Shown here in pieces: positions 7,862 through 14,833 of a DNA stretch of 16,299 nt. This stretch comes from DATCLA01 sp036564195 (GTDB taxonomy: Bacteria; Bacillota; UBA4882; UBA8346): contig DATCLA010000171.1 of NCBI GenBank assembly GCA_036564195.1, forward strand, positions 1 through 16,299. Reading direction: 5' to 3'. Position 1 is the first letter of the stretch, and the number at the start of each line of letters is the position of its first letter. The position numbers and the translations under genes are program-made. The notes under the pieces are model-generated. The model did not search any database. It saw only the letters and a program-made list of their open reading frames with translations, and was not told the origin of the DNA.

Positions 7862-8623
7862 ATGTTTCCGGTAGAGCGACGCAGCAGGATCATGGCTGTT
7901 TTACAGCGGCAGGGCCGCTGTCTGGTGGGGGATTTAGCCCGAGAACTGAATGTTTCCGAAGTCACGGTTCGCCAGGACTTGGATCTATTAGAGCAGCAGG
8001 GATTATTAATCCGGACTCACGGCGGGGCTGTCCTTAAGTCTAAGTCAGGCCTGGAGCAACCGTTTCAACAGGTTGAAAACGCATTTAAGCATGAGAAGGA
8101 ACGGATTGCCGCGGCAGCAGTCCGGTTAATCGCCCCCGGAGATACGGTGATTTTGGATGTTGGAACCACTGTCACTGAAGTCGCCAAAAGAATGTTGGAA
8201 CTGCGAGAGATTACCGTCTTTACCAACGGTTTGAATATTGCCACGATCTTAGAGGCCAACCCGGCGCTGACCACTATTGTTACGGGAGGAACCTTGCGTG
8301 CCAAACAACATTCACTGGTAAATCCCTATGCCGGGCTAATCTTGGATCAGATTCACGTAGATCTGGCTTTCATCGGCTGCAGCGGTATTGCAGTTCCGCA
8401 GGGAGTGACCAACGTCAATATTGCCGAGGCGGAAATAAAGGCACGGTTTATCAAAGCGGCACAGCGCAGGGTGGTCTTGGCTGACTCCGGAAAAGTCGGG
8501 AAAGTGGCCTTGGCCAAAGTCGCCGACTTAAGTGAGATTGATTTACTGATTACGGATCGGGCCACCGCTCCGGAAACAATAGCCTCCTTACGTGAAGCCG
8601 GGCTCGAAGTGCAATTGGTTTAA
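7862..8623 (+). CDS. DeoR-family transcriptional regulator, probable galactose repressor
   Basis: This is a 253-residue protein. ATG 7862 is chosen because GGAGGT lies six bases upstream; the in-frame TTG at 7850 overlaps that site. The N-terminal helix-turn-helix (about residues 5-55: RRSRIMAVLQ...LNVSEVTVRQDL...GLLIRTHGGAV) is the classic DeoR domain. Residues about 75-235 form the DeoR C-terminal sensor, with GDTVILDVGTTVTEVAK and ITVFTNGLNIA for sugar-phosphate binding and FIGCSGI further on. Such proteins usually repress sugar genes and are released by a phosphorylated sugar. It is the first gene before galT and galK, with repeats in its own promoter. Repression of the galactose cluster, possibly relieved by galactose-1-phosphate, is inferred. 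Confidence 0.9.
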   Translation: MFPVERRSRIMAVLQRQGRCLVGDLARELNVSEVTVRQDLDLLEQQGLLIRTHGGAVLKSKSGLEQPFQQVENAFKHEKERIAAAAVRLIAPGDTVILDVGTTVTEVAKRMLELREITVFTNGLNIATILEANPALTTIVTGGTLRAKQHSLVNPYAGLILDQIHVDLAFIGCSGIAVPQGVTNVNIAEAEIKARFIKAAQRRVVLADSGKVGKVALAKVADLSEIDLLITDRATAPETIASLREAGLEVQLV

Positions 8624-8686
8624 GAATTAAAGCAGAGAATTTTGCAATTGGAACCAGCTCAAATAAATATCAGGAGGGTACTTTAA

Positions 8687-8830
8687 ATGGCCGGTTTAAC
8701 CATTCGGGACTTTACCAAAAAAGTAACGGCTCTGGCGGACGGGCGCCGTTTAATCTATTATAACTTTAATCCTCCGGAGCTAATAAATAAGCCTAAGCCT
8801 GTTTTCCAAGGCCGAAGAAAGGAGCGTTAA
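8687..8830 (+). CDS. 47-residue protein encoded just before galT, function unknown
   Basis: This short frame begins at an ATG with a strong AGGAGGG site seven bases upstream. It ends at a TAA only two bases before the galT start codon. The galT ribosome site (AAAGGAG) lies inside its last codons, so translation is probably coupled. The protein starts MAGLTIRDFTKKVTALADGR, continues with RRLIYYNFNPPELINKPK and ends in a basic tail QGRRKER. It has no signal peptide, membrane segment or cysteines. I do not recognise a family. Options are a small partner of GalT or the operon, or a leader peptide that controls galT translation. The spacing and ribosome site are the main evidence that it is a gene. 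Confidence 0.75.
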   Translation: MAGLTIRDFTKKVTALADGRRLIYYNFNPPELINKPKPVFQGRRKER

Positions 8831-8832
8831 AT

Positions 8833-9858
8833 ATGTCGGAACTCCGTTGGCATCCGTTTTTGGAAGAATGGGTGATCACCGCTACTCACCGTCAGGACCG
8901 GACTTTTTTGCCTCCAGAAAATTATTGTCCATTATGTCCGACGCGTCCGGATGGTTTTCCTACCGAGATTCCCAGCCCCGATTTTGATATTGTTGTCTTT
9001 GAAAATAAATTTCCTTCATTGCAAGCCAATCCGCAGCAACCCCAAGTAACCGCCACGTCTCTCTCCCCGGTTGCTCCGGCCCAAGGCGTCTGTGAAGTAA
9101 TTGTCTATACGCCGGAACATCACAGCACCTTGACGAATCTACCACTTAGGCGAATCCGGAATCTGATTACGGTCTGGCAAGACCGTTATTTGGAATTGGG
9201 CAGTCGGGAAGAGGTAAAGTACGTCTTGATTTTTGAAAATAAAGGTGAAGCAGTGGGAGTTACCTTGCATCACCCCCATGGCCAGATTTATGCCTTTCCC
9301 TTTATCCCGCCGAAACTGGAACGGGAATTAGGAGCGTCGCGGCGTTATTATGAACAGCACCATCAGTGTTTATGCTGTGCTACTCTGGCGGAAGAACAAA
9401 AAGACGGACGGCGGATTATCTTTGAAACAACACGTTTTATTGCTTTTATTCCTTTTTTCGCCCGTTTGCCATATGAAGTTTATCTGGTCCCGAAACAGCA
9501 TTTGATTTCACTGGCCGAATTGACAGCGGCGGATCGTCAGGATTTGGCACTGGCCTTAAAAGGCTTGTTGTTGAAGTATGATGCCTTGTTTGGGTTTTCT
9601 TTACCATATATTATGGTAATCCATCAGGCCCCTACCGACGGGGGCAGTTATTCGGAATATCACTTTCATTTTGAGTTTTATCCACCGTTGCGGACAGCTA
9701 CTAAGCTAAAGTACTTAGCCGGTTGTGAGTCGGGCGCCGGCAATTATATCAATGATACCCTGGCGGAAGAGAAAGCGGCCGAGTTACGCCAGGCAGGACC
9801 GAGAACTCCAGCTGAGGTAGAGGCGGCTGATGCTCAGGCCGAAATGGAGGAAAACTAA
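8833..9858 (+). CDS. galT: Galactose-1-phosphate uridylyltransferase
   Basis: This protein of 341 residues is a histidine-triad-like GalT. It moves UMP from UDP-glucose to galactose-1-phosphate, the second step of the Leloir pathway, in the cytoplasm. The active-site stretch HHPHGQ is at 146-151, with H149 as the expected uridylylated nucleophile. The metal-binding pair C32 and C35 is in NYCPLCP, and the late YHFHFEFYPP contains H277 and H279. The length is normal for the class I family. An additional CLCC cysteine cluster occurs near residue 178. The last about 25 residues are a charged, alanine/glutamate-rich tail. Its stop codon overlaps the galK start by one base, so the two are translationally coupled. 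No galE lies nearby; UDP-galactose epimerase must be encoded elsewhere. Confidence 0.95.
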   Translation: MSELRWHPFLEEWVITATHRQDRTFLPPENYCPLCPTRPDGFPTEIPSPDFDIVVFENKFPSLQANPQQPQVTATSLSPVAPAQGVCEVIVYTPEHHSTLTNLPLRRIRNLITVWQDRYLELGSREEVKYVLIFENKGEAVGVTLHHPHGQIYAFPFIPPKLERELGASRRYYEQHHQCLCCATLAEEQKDGRRIIFETTRFIAFIPFFARLPYEVYLVPKQHLISLAELTAADRQDLALALKGLLLKYDALFGFSLPYIMVIHQAPTDGGSYSEYHFHFEFYPPLRTATKLKYLAGCESGAGNYINDTLAEEKAAELRQAGPRTPAEVEAADAQAEMEEN

Positions 9859-11030
9859 TGAAAGCGGACGTTAATATTAGAAAAGTCTTTATTGAACAGT
9901 TCGGATCGGGCCGGCCGCTCTTAATTGCGACTGCGCCGGGCCGAGTCAATCTAATCGGGGAACATACCGATTACAATGAAGGCTATGTGCTACCGATGGC
10001 GATCGAGTTTCAGGTGACCATGGCCGGGCGGCCCCGTAATGATGATCTGGTTACAATCTATGCTGCAGATTATCAACAGAAAGTTATGTTTTCACTAGCT
10101 GGTCCCATCGAGTACGATCGGGAAAAGCCTTGGAGCAATTATTTGCGCGGTGTCTGCAGGGTACTGCAGGAACAGGGGATTAAACTCCAAGGAATGGAGG
10201 TGGCTTTCGCAGGAACGATCCCGCAGGGGGCGGGTTTGAGTTCATCGGCTGCTGTGGAAGTAGCAACTGCCCTGCTTGCGTTAGAGTTAAGCGGTTTTCA
10301 CCTGACACAACTGGAAATAGCCCGGCTGTGCCAGAGGGCGGAGAATGAATTTGTCGGCATGAATTGTGGGATCATGGACCAATTCGCCTCAATCATGGGT
10401 AAAAAAGACCATGCCATCTTTTTAGACTGCCGGACGTTTGATTTTGAACATATTCCCCTTGATTTGGGGAAGTACCGTATTTTAGTCTGCCACAGCGGTG
10501 TCAAACACCAGTTGGTAACCTCCGAGTATAACCGCCGCCGTCAGAACTGTCTGGAGGGAGTGGCTGTCATGAAGCAGCATTTTCCGGAGATCCGGGCCTT
10601 ACGGGATCTTAGTCCTAGGAAATTGGAACAATACCGGACTGAGATGAGTAATGAAGTTTACCGGCGTTGTTACCATATCGTCACGGAAAACCAACGGGTT
10701 CTGGATAGCCTTTTAGCGCTGCGGCGGGGGGATTTAACCGAATTTGGGAGGTTAATGAATCAATCTCACGATTCACAACGGGATTATTACGAAGTAAGCT
10801 GTAGGGAAGTTGATTTATTGGTGGAGCTGGCCCGGCAGATTCCCGGGGTCCTGGGGGCGCGGCTTACCGGCGGCGGATTTGGTGGTTGTACAGTGAACTT
10901 GGTGGAAGCAGCGGCAGTACCCCGGTTTAAGAGCGAAGTCTGTCGTGTTTATCAGGAAAGGACCGGGATCGAACCGCGAATCTTTCTTTGTCAGCCTGCC
11001 GCCGGTGCCCAAGTTAGGGTAACGGAGTGA
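9858..11030 (+). CDS. galK: Galactokinase
   Basis: This protein of 390 residues belongs to the GHMP kinase family. It phosphorylates alpha-D-galactose with ATP to galactose-1-phosphate, the substrate of the preceding GalT. The galactokinase signature PGRVNLIGEHTDYNEGYVLP begins at residue 27, with R29 as the expected transition-state residue. The GHMP ATP loop GAGLSSSA is at 124-131. The catalytic aspartate is D174 in CGIMDQF, and the C-terminal GHMP motif LTGGGFGGCTVNLV is near 335. Nothing is missing and the length is typical. The start overlaps the galT stop (TAATG). It is the last gene of the cluster; I see no convincing terminator directly after it. Confidence 0.96.
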   Translation: MKADVNIRKVFIEQFGSGRPLLIATAPGRVNLIGEHTDYNEGYVLPMAIEFQVTMAGRPRNDDLVTIYAADYQQKVMFSLAGPIEYDREKPWSNYLRGVCRVLQEQGIKLQGMEVAFAGTIPQGAGLSSSAAVEVATALLALELSGFHLTQLEIARLCQRAENEFVGMNCGIMDQFASIMGKKDHAIFLDCRTFDFEHIPLDLGKYRILVCHSGVKHQLVTSEYNRRRQNCLEGVAVMKQHFPEIRALRDLSPRKLEQYRTEMSNEVYRRCYHIVTENQRVLDSLLALRRGDLTEFGRLMNQSHDSQRDYYEVSCREVDLLVELARQIPGVLGARLTGGGFGGCTVNLVEAAAVPRFKSEVCRVYQERTGIEPRIFLCQPAAGAQVRVTE

Positions 11031-11082
11031 TTAACAGCTACCGGAAGGTTTAAATAAAACTAAAGATCTTTCCCTAATATTA

Positions 11083-11115
11083 TTGCATTTCTAATAGTTA
11101 CATTGTAAAATGTAA
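11083..11115 (+). promoter_or_regulatory. Putative promoter and operator of mtnN-luxS
   Basis: TTGCAT (11083-11088) and TAAAAT (11106-11111) are separated by 17 bases, an acceptable sigma-A promoter with a good -10 and a poor -35. The -10 lies inside a perfect inverted repeat, TTACATT (11098-11104) and AATGTAA (11109-11115) with a 4-base spacer, a plausible repressor site. I see no SAM or SAH riboswitch in the short leader. Confidence 0.45.
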
Positions 11116-11163
11116 ATATTATACAAAGTTTGACTTTTAAATTTATTATTTAAGGGAGCAAAG

Positions 11164-11874
11164 ATGATCGGAATTATTACGGCAGTTGACGCGGAACGAG
11201 ATGCGGTTCTGGCCAAGCTGAAAGATGTTAAAACTCATAAGATTTTTGGGATTGAGTTTTATGAAGGGTCGCTGCAAGGTATTGATTGTACCGCCGCGAT
11301 GTCGGGGATTGGAAAAGTCAATGCTGCCCGCTGCACCCAATTGATGATTGATCGATTCCACCCCGACCGGATTGTTAACATCGGTTCAGCCGGGGCGCTG
11401 CACCCGGAAGTTAAAATTGGGGACGTGATTATCGCAACGTCCTGCATTCAACATGATCTTGATTTAACCGCTTTTGGGTTGCGGAAAGGATTTTTTAGTG
11501 AAACAGAAGGTTTTATTGCAGCCGATGCCGGACTGGTAGAGTTGTGTCGGCAAGCGATGGCTGATTCACTGGATGACCGGTTTAAGATTTTCACCGGACC
11601 GGTGGCCACCGGCGATCAGTTTAACGAGTCAGCTCAAGTTAAGGAAGCTTTATTTAACGAATTCGGTGCCTATTGCGTTGAAATGGAAGGAGCGGCAGTC
11701 GCCCAGGTTTGTGCCGGGTGTGGGGTTCCCTTCGTGGTAATCCGGTCGATTTCCGACGCGCCCGGGGAAGAAGAAGCTACGCGGGATTTGTACGAGAATT
11801 TCAAGCAATTGGCTTCGGAACGATGCGTCAGTTTCTTGCTAAATTTAGTTAAATCCTTTCCTAAAGGAGATTAG
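11164..11874 (+). CDS. mtnN: 5'-methylthioadenosine/S-adenosylhomocysteine nucleosidase
   Basis: This is a protein of 236 residues of the purine nucleoside phosphorylase superfamily. It cleaves adenine from S-adenosylhomocysteine, giving S-ribosylhomocysteine, and from methylthioadenosine. The start has an AAGGGAG site. Visible features are the N-terminal GIITAVDAE with catalytic E11, the ribose-binding NIGSAGAL, ATGDQF, VEMEGAA with M174 and E175 for substrate, and SISDAPG with the catalytic aspartate D198. The length is standard. Its product is the substrate of LuxS, encoded 53 bases downstream, so the pair forms a complete SAH-recycling unit likely on one transcript. Confidence 0.95.
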   Translation: MIGIITAVDAERDAVLAKLKDVKTHKIFGIEFYEGSLQGIDCTAAMSGIGKVNAARCTQLMIDRFHPDRIVNIGSAGALHPEVKIGDVIIATSCIQHDLDLTAFGLRKGFFSETEGFIAADAGLVELCRQAMADSLDDRFKIFTGPVATGDQFNESAQVKEALFNEFGAYCVEMEGAAVAQVCAGCGVPFVVIRSISDAPGEEEATRDLYENFKQLASERCVSFLLNLVKSFPKGD

Positions 11875-11927
11875 TTCTTACAGTAACTAGAAGGTGTTAG
11901 AGCTATTCATTGTAAAGGAGAAACAAG

Positions 11928-12407
11928 ATGAATGAGGTTGAATCTTTTGAATTGGACCATGATCGGGTGGTAGCACCATATGTCCGTAAAGCCAAAGTAA
12001 TAGAGGTGAATCCCCAATACCCGGAATGCGTGGTTACCAAGTTTGACGTTAGGTTTGCCCAACCCAATCAGGAGGTACTGCCCAACGGAGCCCTTCATAC
12101 CTTGGAGCATCTCTTTGCGACTTTAGGTCGGAAGTATACTGACGAATTAATCGATGTCTCGCCTATGGGCTGCCGGACCGGGTTTTACTTTATTTTTGCC
12201 GGCAAAAAAGAGCCCCTCTATGTCGCCCACCTGGTATGTAAGGTATTAAACCAGGTGGTAACTTTTCAAGGGGCAATTCCCGGAGCTACCCGTAAAGAGT
12301 GTGGTAACTACCGGGAGCATGATCTGGAGGCTGCCCGGGTCTGGGCCCGGCGCTTTCTCAGTGTTCCCGAAGCAGAACTGGTTAAGGTTTTTCGGAACCA
12401 ATCATAA
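11928..12407 (+). CDS. luxS: S-ribosylhomocysteine lyase, AI-2 synthesis
   Basis: This protein of 159 residues is full length for LuxS. It splits S-ribosylhomocysteine into homocysteine and DPD, the precursor of autoinducer-2. The metal site is intact: H57 and H61 in HTLEH, and C125 in KECGNYREHDL. The catalytic E60 (within HTLEH) and C82 (in MGCRTGF) are both present. A strong AAAGGAG site precedes the ATG. The gene follows mtnN and is closed by a clear terminator. Homocysteine return to methionine is the metabolic role; signalling by AI-2 is possible, but no Lsr-type receptor or transporter gene is in view. Confidence 0.97.
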   Translation: MNEVESFELDHDRVVAPYVRKAKVIEVNPQYPECVVTKFDVRFAQPNQEVLPNGALHTLEHLFATLGRKYTDELIDVSPMGCRTGFYFIFAGKKEPLYVAHLVCKVLNQVVTFQGAIPGATRKECGNYREHDLEAARVWARRFLSVPEAELVKVFRNQS

Positions 12408-12460
12408 ATTAGGCTTTTTGGTTTTAAAACGTTTTGATTTAAGCAGATCATTAGTCTCTG

Positions 12461-12490
12461 AATCCGGTGGAGTAATCTACCGGATTTTAT
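12461..12490 (+). terminator. Intrinsic terminator after luxS
   Basis: A stem of eight perfect pairs (12461-12468 with 12479-12486) is extended by three more, one of them G-U, to a GTAA loop. It is followed by TTTATAT. It lies 54 bases after the luxS stop codon and closes the mtnN-luxS unit. Confidence 0.8.
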
Positions 12491-12512
12491 ATATGCCATC
12501 CGTGGCGCTCCA

Positions 12513-12550
12513 AAGAAGCTTTTGGATCAGTTAGACCCAAACAGCTTCTT
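12513..12550. repeat. Long hairpin downstream of the luxS terminator
   Basis: Perfect 8-base arms AAGAAGCT (12513-12520) and AGCTTCTT (12543-12550) are continued inward by TTTGG/CCAAA (12521-12525 with 12537-12541), with one bulged base and an 11-base loop. No T run follows on the plus strand. It could be a backup terminator, a mobile-element scar or a structured remnant of the decayed gene that follows. Confidence 0.4.
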
Positions 12551-12574
12551 AATACTAAAAAGTATTCCAGCTCA

Positions 12575-12768
12575 ATGAAGGAGACCCTGAACCCAATTAA
12601 AAATGTGGCTGAGACAGCCCAACAAATGGCCAACCATAATAGCCAGGCGGTGAAAACAGTGACCTCAGGGCGATCAGCGAAGCAGGAATGGCGACTACGG
12701 AAGAGATTTCTGCAACCGCTCAACAACAAAGCGCCGGTTCGAAACAGGTTGTCGCCTTCAAAATTTGA
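12575..12768 (+). pseudogene. Decayed methyl-accepting chemotaxis protein fragment
   Basis: The first frame reads MKETLNPIKNVAETAQQMAN, which resembles the end of a HAMP domain, and continues to TVTSG. A frameshift near 12670 is then needed. In the shifted frame the sequence reads AISEAGMATTEEISATAQQQ and SAGSKQVV up to a TGA at 12766. The TEEISATAQQQSAG pattern is typical of the C-terminal part of the chemoreceptor signalling domain. The long signalling hairpin expected between these parts is missing, so this looks like an internally deleted and frameshifted chemoreceptor. Upstream (12491-12574) I see no clear remnant of its sensor or membrane parts. No start signal is convincing and no function is expected. 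Confidence 0.6.
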
Positions 12769-12915
12769 TACCTGAGGTAATTGCATAATCAGCTGTTTGA
12801 TATATTTTGACAATATTAATAGTCTGGTTACAGATGGTGTTACGGTAATTAGGCGATTCTCCCAAATATTAATTAACGGCAGATGCGGAATTCAAACTCA
12901 CCTTCCGGTATCAGG

Positions 12916-13665
12916 TTAATTCCTTCGGATTAACTGCTTAAGCGGTATATAATATTTAGTATAGCGGGTACCCTGTCGGTCCCTGTATATTCCTTGGGGG
13001 TCCTTCACTATTATTATGGCTCGTTTTTGAATCCGGTAGATAATCCCTTGGAGTAGTTGGCCTTCGTAAATAAAACCGGCCGGGTCACCGGGTTTGAAAC
13101 CATATTTTTGCCAGGCAATCTGGGCTGGAGTGGGGAGTTTATGATAACTTTCAGTATGGCCGAAGAGGCGGCGGGCAAGGGTTTTGAACCGTCTTTTTTT
13201 GCAGTTGGAACTGTTAAAGCTGATAAATTCGATCAAGTGGCAAAGCTCATGTTCGAAAACCAATTGTAAGGCTTCGAGAGCATTATGAGTGATGATCCCG
13301 GATACCATTTTAAGGCCGGTAAGATCATTGTAATGCAGGAAGAAGTCAGTCCCGATCCGGATTTCGGCAGTAAGCTGTGACGGTTCTATTTTTGCGGGGT
13401 ATTTGGGGTAAATAGTTTTACCTGCGCTTTTGGTCATCCGTGATGAGAGCGAAAACCGCAGGTTCCCCTGGAAGCTGTTGGATAAGCGGCGCTCAAAGAA
13501 GATCTCATCGTACAGTTGAAACAAAAGTTCCAAATCAACCGTTGTCAGGGCAGCCAGTCCGGTGCGGCTGATCCGGGGAGAGAGTTCGATTAAGCGTCGG
13601 CCGATTTCAGCTCTTTTTAGTCTGATCGTGGAGTCGCTAAACTCCAGACTGGAAAGGATGGACAC
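12916..13665 (-). CDS. SprT-like zinc metalloprotease-fold protein
   Basis: This protein of 249 residues starts at a GTG, with AGGTGA about eight bases upstream. The zincin motif HELCH is at 139-143 (VFEHELCHLIEF). It is followed by the SprT-family stretch FKTLARRLFGHTESYHKL, whose later histidines probably help the metal site or fold. The N-terminal about 90 residues contain LFQLYDEIFFERRL, also typical of SprT-like domains. The C-terminal part (about 175-249) lacks the CxxC zinc ribbon of E. coli SprT. It carries instead a beta-rich segment, GFIYEGQLLQGIIYRIQ and IIIVKDPQG, that may be an SH3-like fold (inference). Spartan/SprT relatives degrade DNA-crosslinked proteins; whether this one does is unknown. 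It is transcribed away from the methyltransferase gene. Confidence 0.82.
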   Translation of the reverse strand: MSILSSLEFSDSTIRLKRAEIGRRLIELSPRISRTGLAALTTVDLELLFQLYDEIFFERRLSNSFQGNLRFSLSSRMTKSAGKTIYPKYPAKIEPSQLTAEIRIGTDFFLHYNDLTGLKMVSGIITHNALEALQLVFEHELCHLIEFISFNSSNCKKRRFKTLARRLFGHTESYHKLPTPAQIAWQKYGFKPGDPAGFIYEGQLLQGIIYRIQKRAIIIVKDPQGIYRDRQGTRYTKYYIPLKQLIRRN

Positions 13666-13805
13666 TTTGAAATCACCTTTCTCCGGTTAAACTGGCTAGA
13701 GTTAAGGCTGCTTGCTAGGTCCCTAAAAAAGATGGGTTCAGATCGGAGACTAGAAATTAAGTTTGGATAGGGATGGTTCATATTCAACCAAGCCTTAATG
13801 TTAAA

Positions 13806-13814
13806 ATTATACCA
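13806..13814 (-). promoter_or_regulatory. Extended -10 promoter for the SprT-like gene
   Basis: On the minus strand the sequence TGGTATAAT is a perfect -10 with the TG extension. No good -35 lies upstream, as is common for extended -10 promoters. It would give a leader of about 135 bases before the GTG start. Confidence 0.45.
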
Positions 13815-13927
13815 TAGTTTATAAGGCTTATTGGAATAATTGTTTAACCACGGGTTATTAAGTAAAAGATATTCTACTAAAGGGCGGTGGCGATCAACCG
13901 AAGTCAACCTTAAGGAGGGATTATTTA

Positions 13928-14659
13928 TTGGGATTTTATGAATCAATTGCTCAGTATTACGATGAGATTTTTCCGGCAGGAGTCGACCAGATTAATTTTC
14001 TAGTCGCAACTGTGGGTAGCCCGCCGCGGCGAATCCTCGACGTTGCTTGCGGTTCCGGCGAATATACTTTGGTTTTGGCCCGGCTGGGTTATCAGGTTAG
14101 TGCAATCGACCTTGATGCGGCTATGGTTGCTAAAGTCCGGCAGAAAGCAAGGGACCAAGGAGTAAAGGTAGAGGTGGTTCAGGGAGATATGCTACAGTTG
14201 CGACAAGCGGTTTCGGGAGACTACGATTTAATCTTTTGTATCGGCAACTCCCTTGTGCATTTGGACGGATCGGAACCGATCCGGCAATTCCTGGTTGCAG
14301 TCCGGAGCTTGTTGCATCCGAAGGGAGTGGCAGTCTTTCAAATCATCAATTATGACTGGGTTTTAGCACAACAGGTAAATAGTTTACCGACTATTGTCAA
14401 TAACCGGACCGGTTTGCGTTTTGAACGCAACTACCATTGGGATGAGTCCAAAGGTCGGATTTTGTTTCATACCTGCTTAACTGTTGACAACCGGGTTGTG
14501 GAAAATACCATTCCCCTCTTTCCCCTCCAAAGCTCCGATTTTGCTACTTCATTGGAGCAAGCTGGTTTTGGGAGGGTAGAGTGGTTTGAGGATTTTCAAG
14601 GGGGAAAATTCCAGCGGTATCACTCAGCTTTACAAGTGGTCCGGGCGTCACCGCAGTAA
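13928..14659 (+). CDS. Class I SAM-dependent methyltransferase
   Basis: The protein has 243 residues. It starts at TTG, preceded by AAGGAGGGA at a spacing of eight to nine bases; the nearby ATG at 13938 is out of frame. SAM-binding motif I is ILDVACGSGEYTLVLA (about residues 37-52). The acidic end of strand 2 follows in VSAIDLD, then QGDML, and motif IV is DLIFCIGNSLVHLDG. The N-terminal MGFYESIAQYYDEIF is typical of small-molecule methyltransferases of the methyltransferase-25 type. The C-terminal beta-rich part (NNRTGLRFERNYHW onward) probably shapes the acceptor site. The substrate cannot be deduced. It stands between a divergent SprT-like gene and a spore germination gene and is probably monocistronic. 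Confidence 0.88.
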   Translation: MGFYESIAQYYDEIFPAGVDQINFLVATVGSPPRRILDVACGSGEYTLVLARLGYQVSAIDLDAAMVAKVRQKARDQGVKVEVVQGDMLQLRQAVSGDYDLIFCIGNSLVHLDGSEPIRQFLVAVRSLLHPKGVAVFQIINYDWVLAQQVNSLPTIVNNRTGLRFERNYHWDESKGRILFHTCLTVDNRVVENTIPLFPLQSSDFATSLEQAGFGRVEWFEDFQGGKFQRYHSALQVVRASPQ

Positions 14660-14711
14660 CCGGTTCAGCCTCCGGAATAACTTTAGACAGATGCCAATCT
14701 TTTTGCCTCAT

Positions 14712-14773
14712 TACCCATTGCCACCATTTACCTTAAGCCCAAGTTATGCATAGCCCCCTGTCAGCAATGGGTA
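14712..14773. repeat. Perfect 10-base inverted repeat upstream of ypeB
   Basis: TACCCATTGC (14712-14721) and its exact complement GCAATGGGTA (14764-14773) lie 42 bases apart between the methyltransferase and the ypeB-type gene. They could form a large stem-loop in RNA, a pair of binding sites or the ends of a small lost insertion. No T run follows the right arm. Confidence 0.45.
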
Positions 14774-14833
14774 TATTACTTTCAGTTCCAGCTGTCGCCT
14801 TACGGAACAGAATAAGTTTAATTTCCCGAAAGG

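Noticed and set aside
12487..12813. A 108-codon minus-strand frame after luxS
   Set aside because: It overlaps the luxS terminator, the hairpin and the chemoreceptor remnant on the other strand, and shows no recognisable domain or ribosome site.
12812..12840. A TTGACA sequence in the gap before the SprT-like gene
   Set aside because: No acceptable -10 element lies 16-18 bases downstream and no plus-strand gene follows.
13680..13749. A TCTCCG/CGGAGA pair and T-box-like GGTCCCT text upstream of the SprT-like gene
   Set aside because: The arms are only six bases and 58 bases apart, and the T-box core TGGNACC and a terminator are missing.
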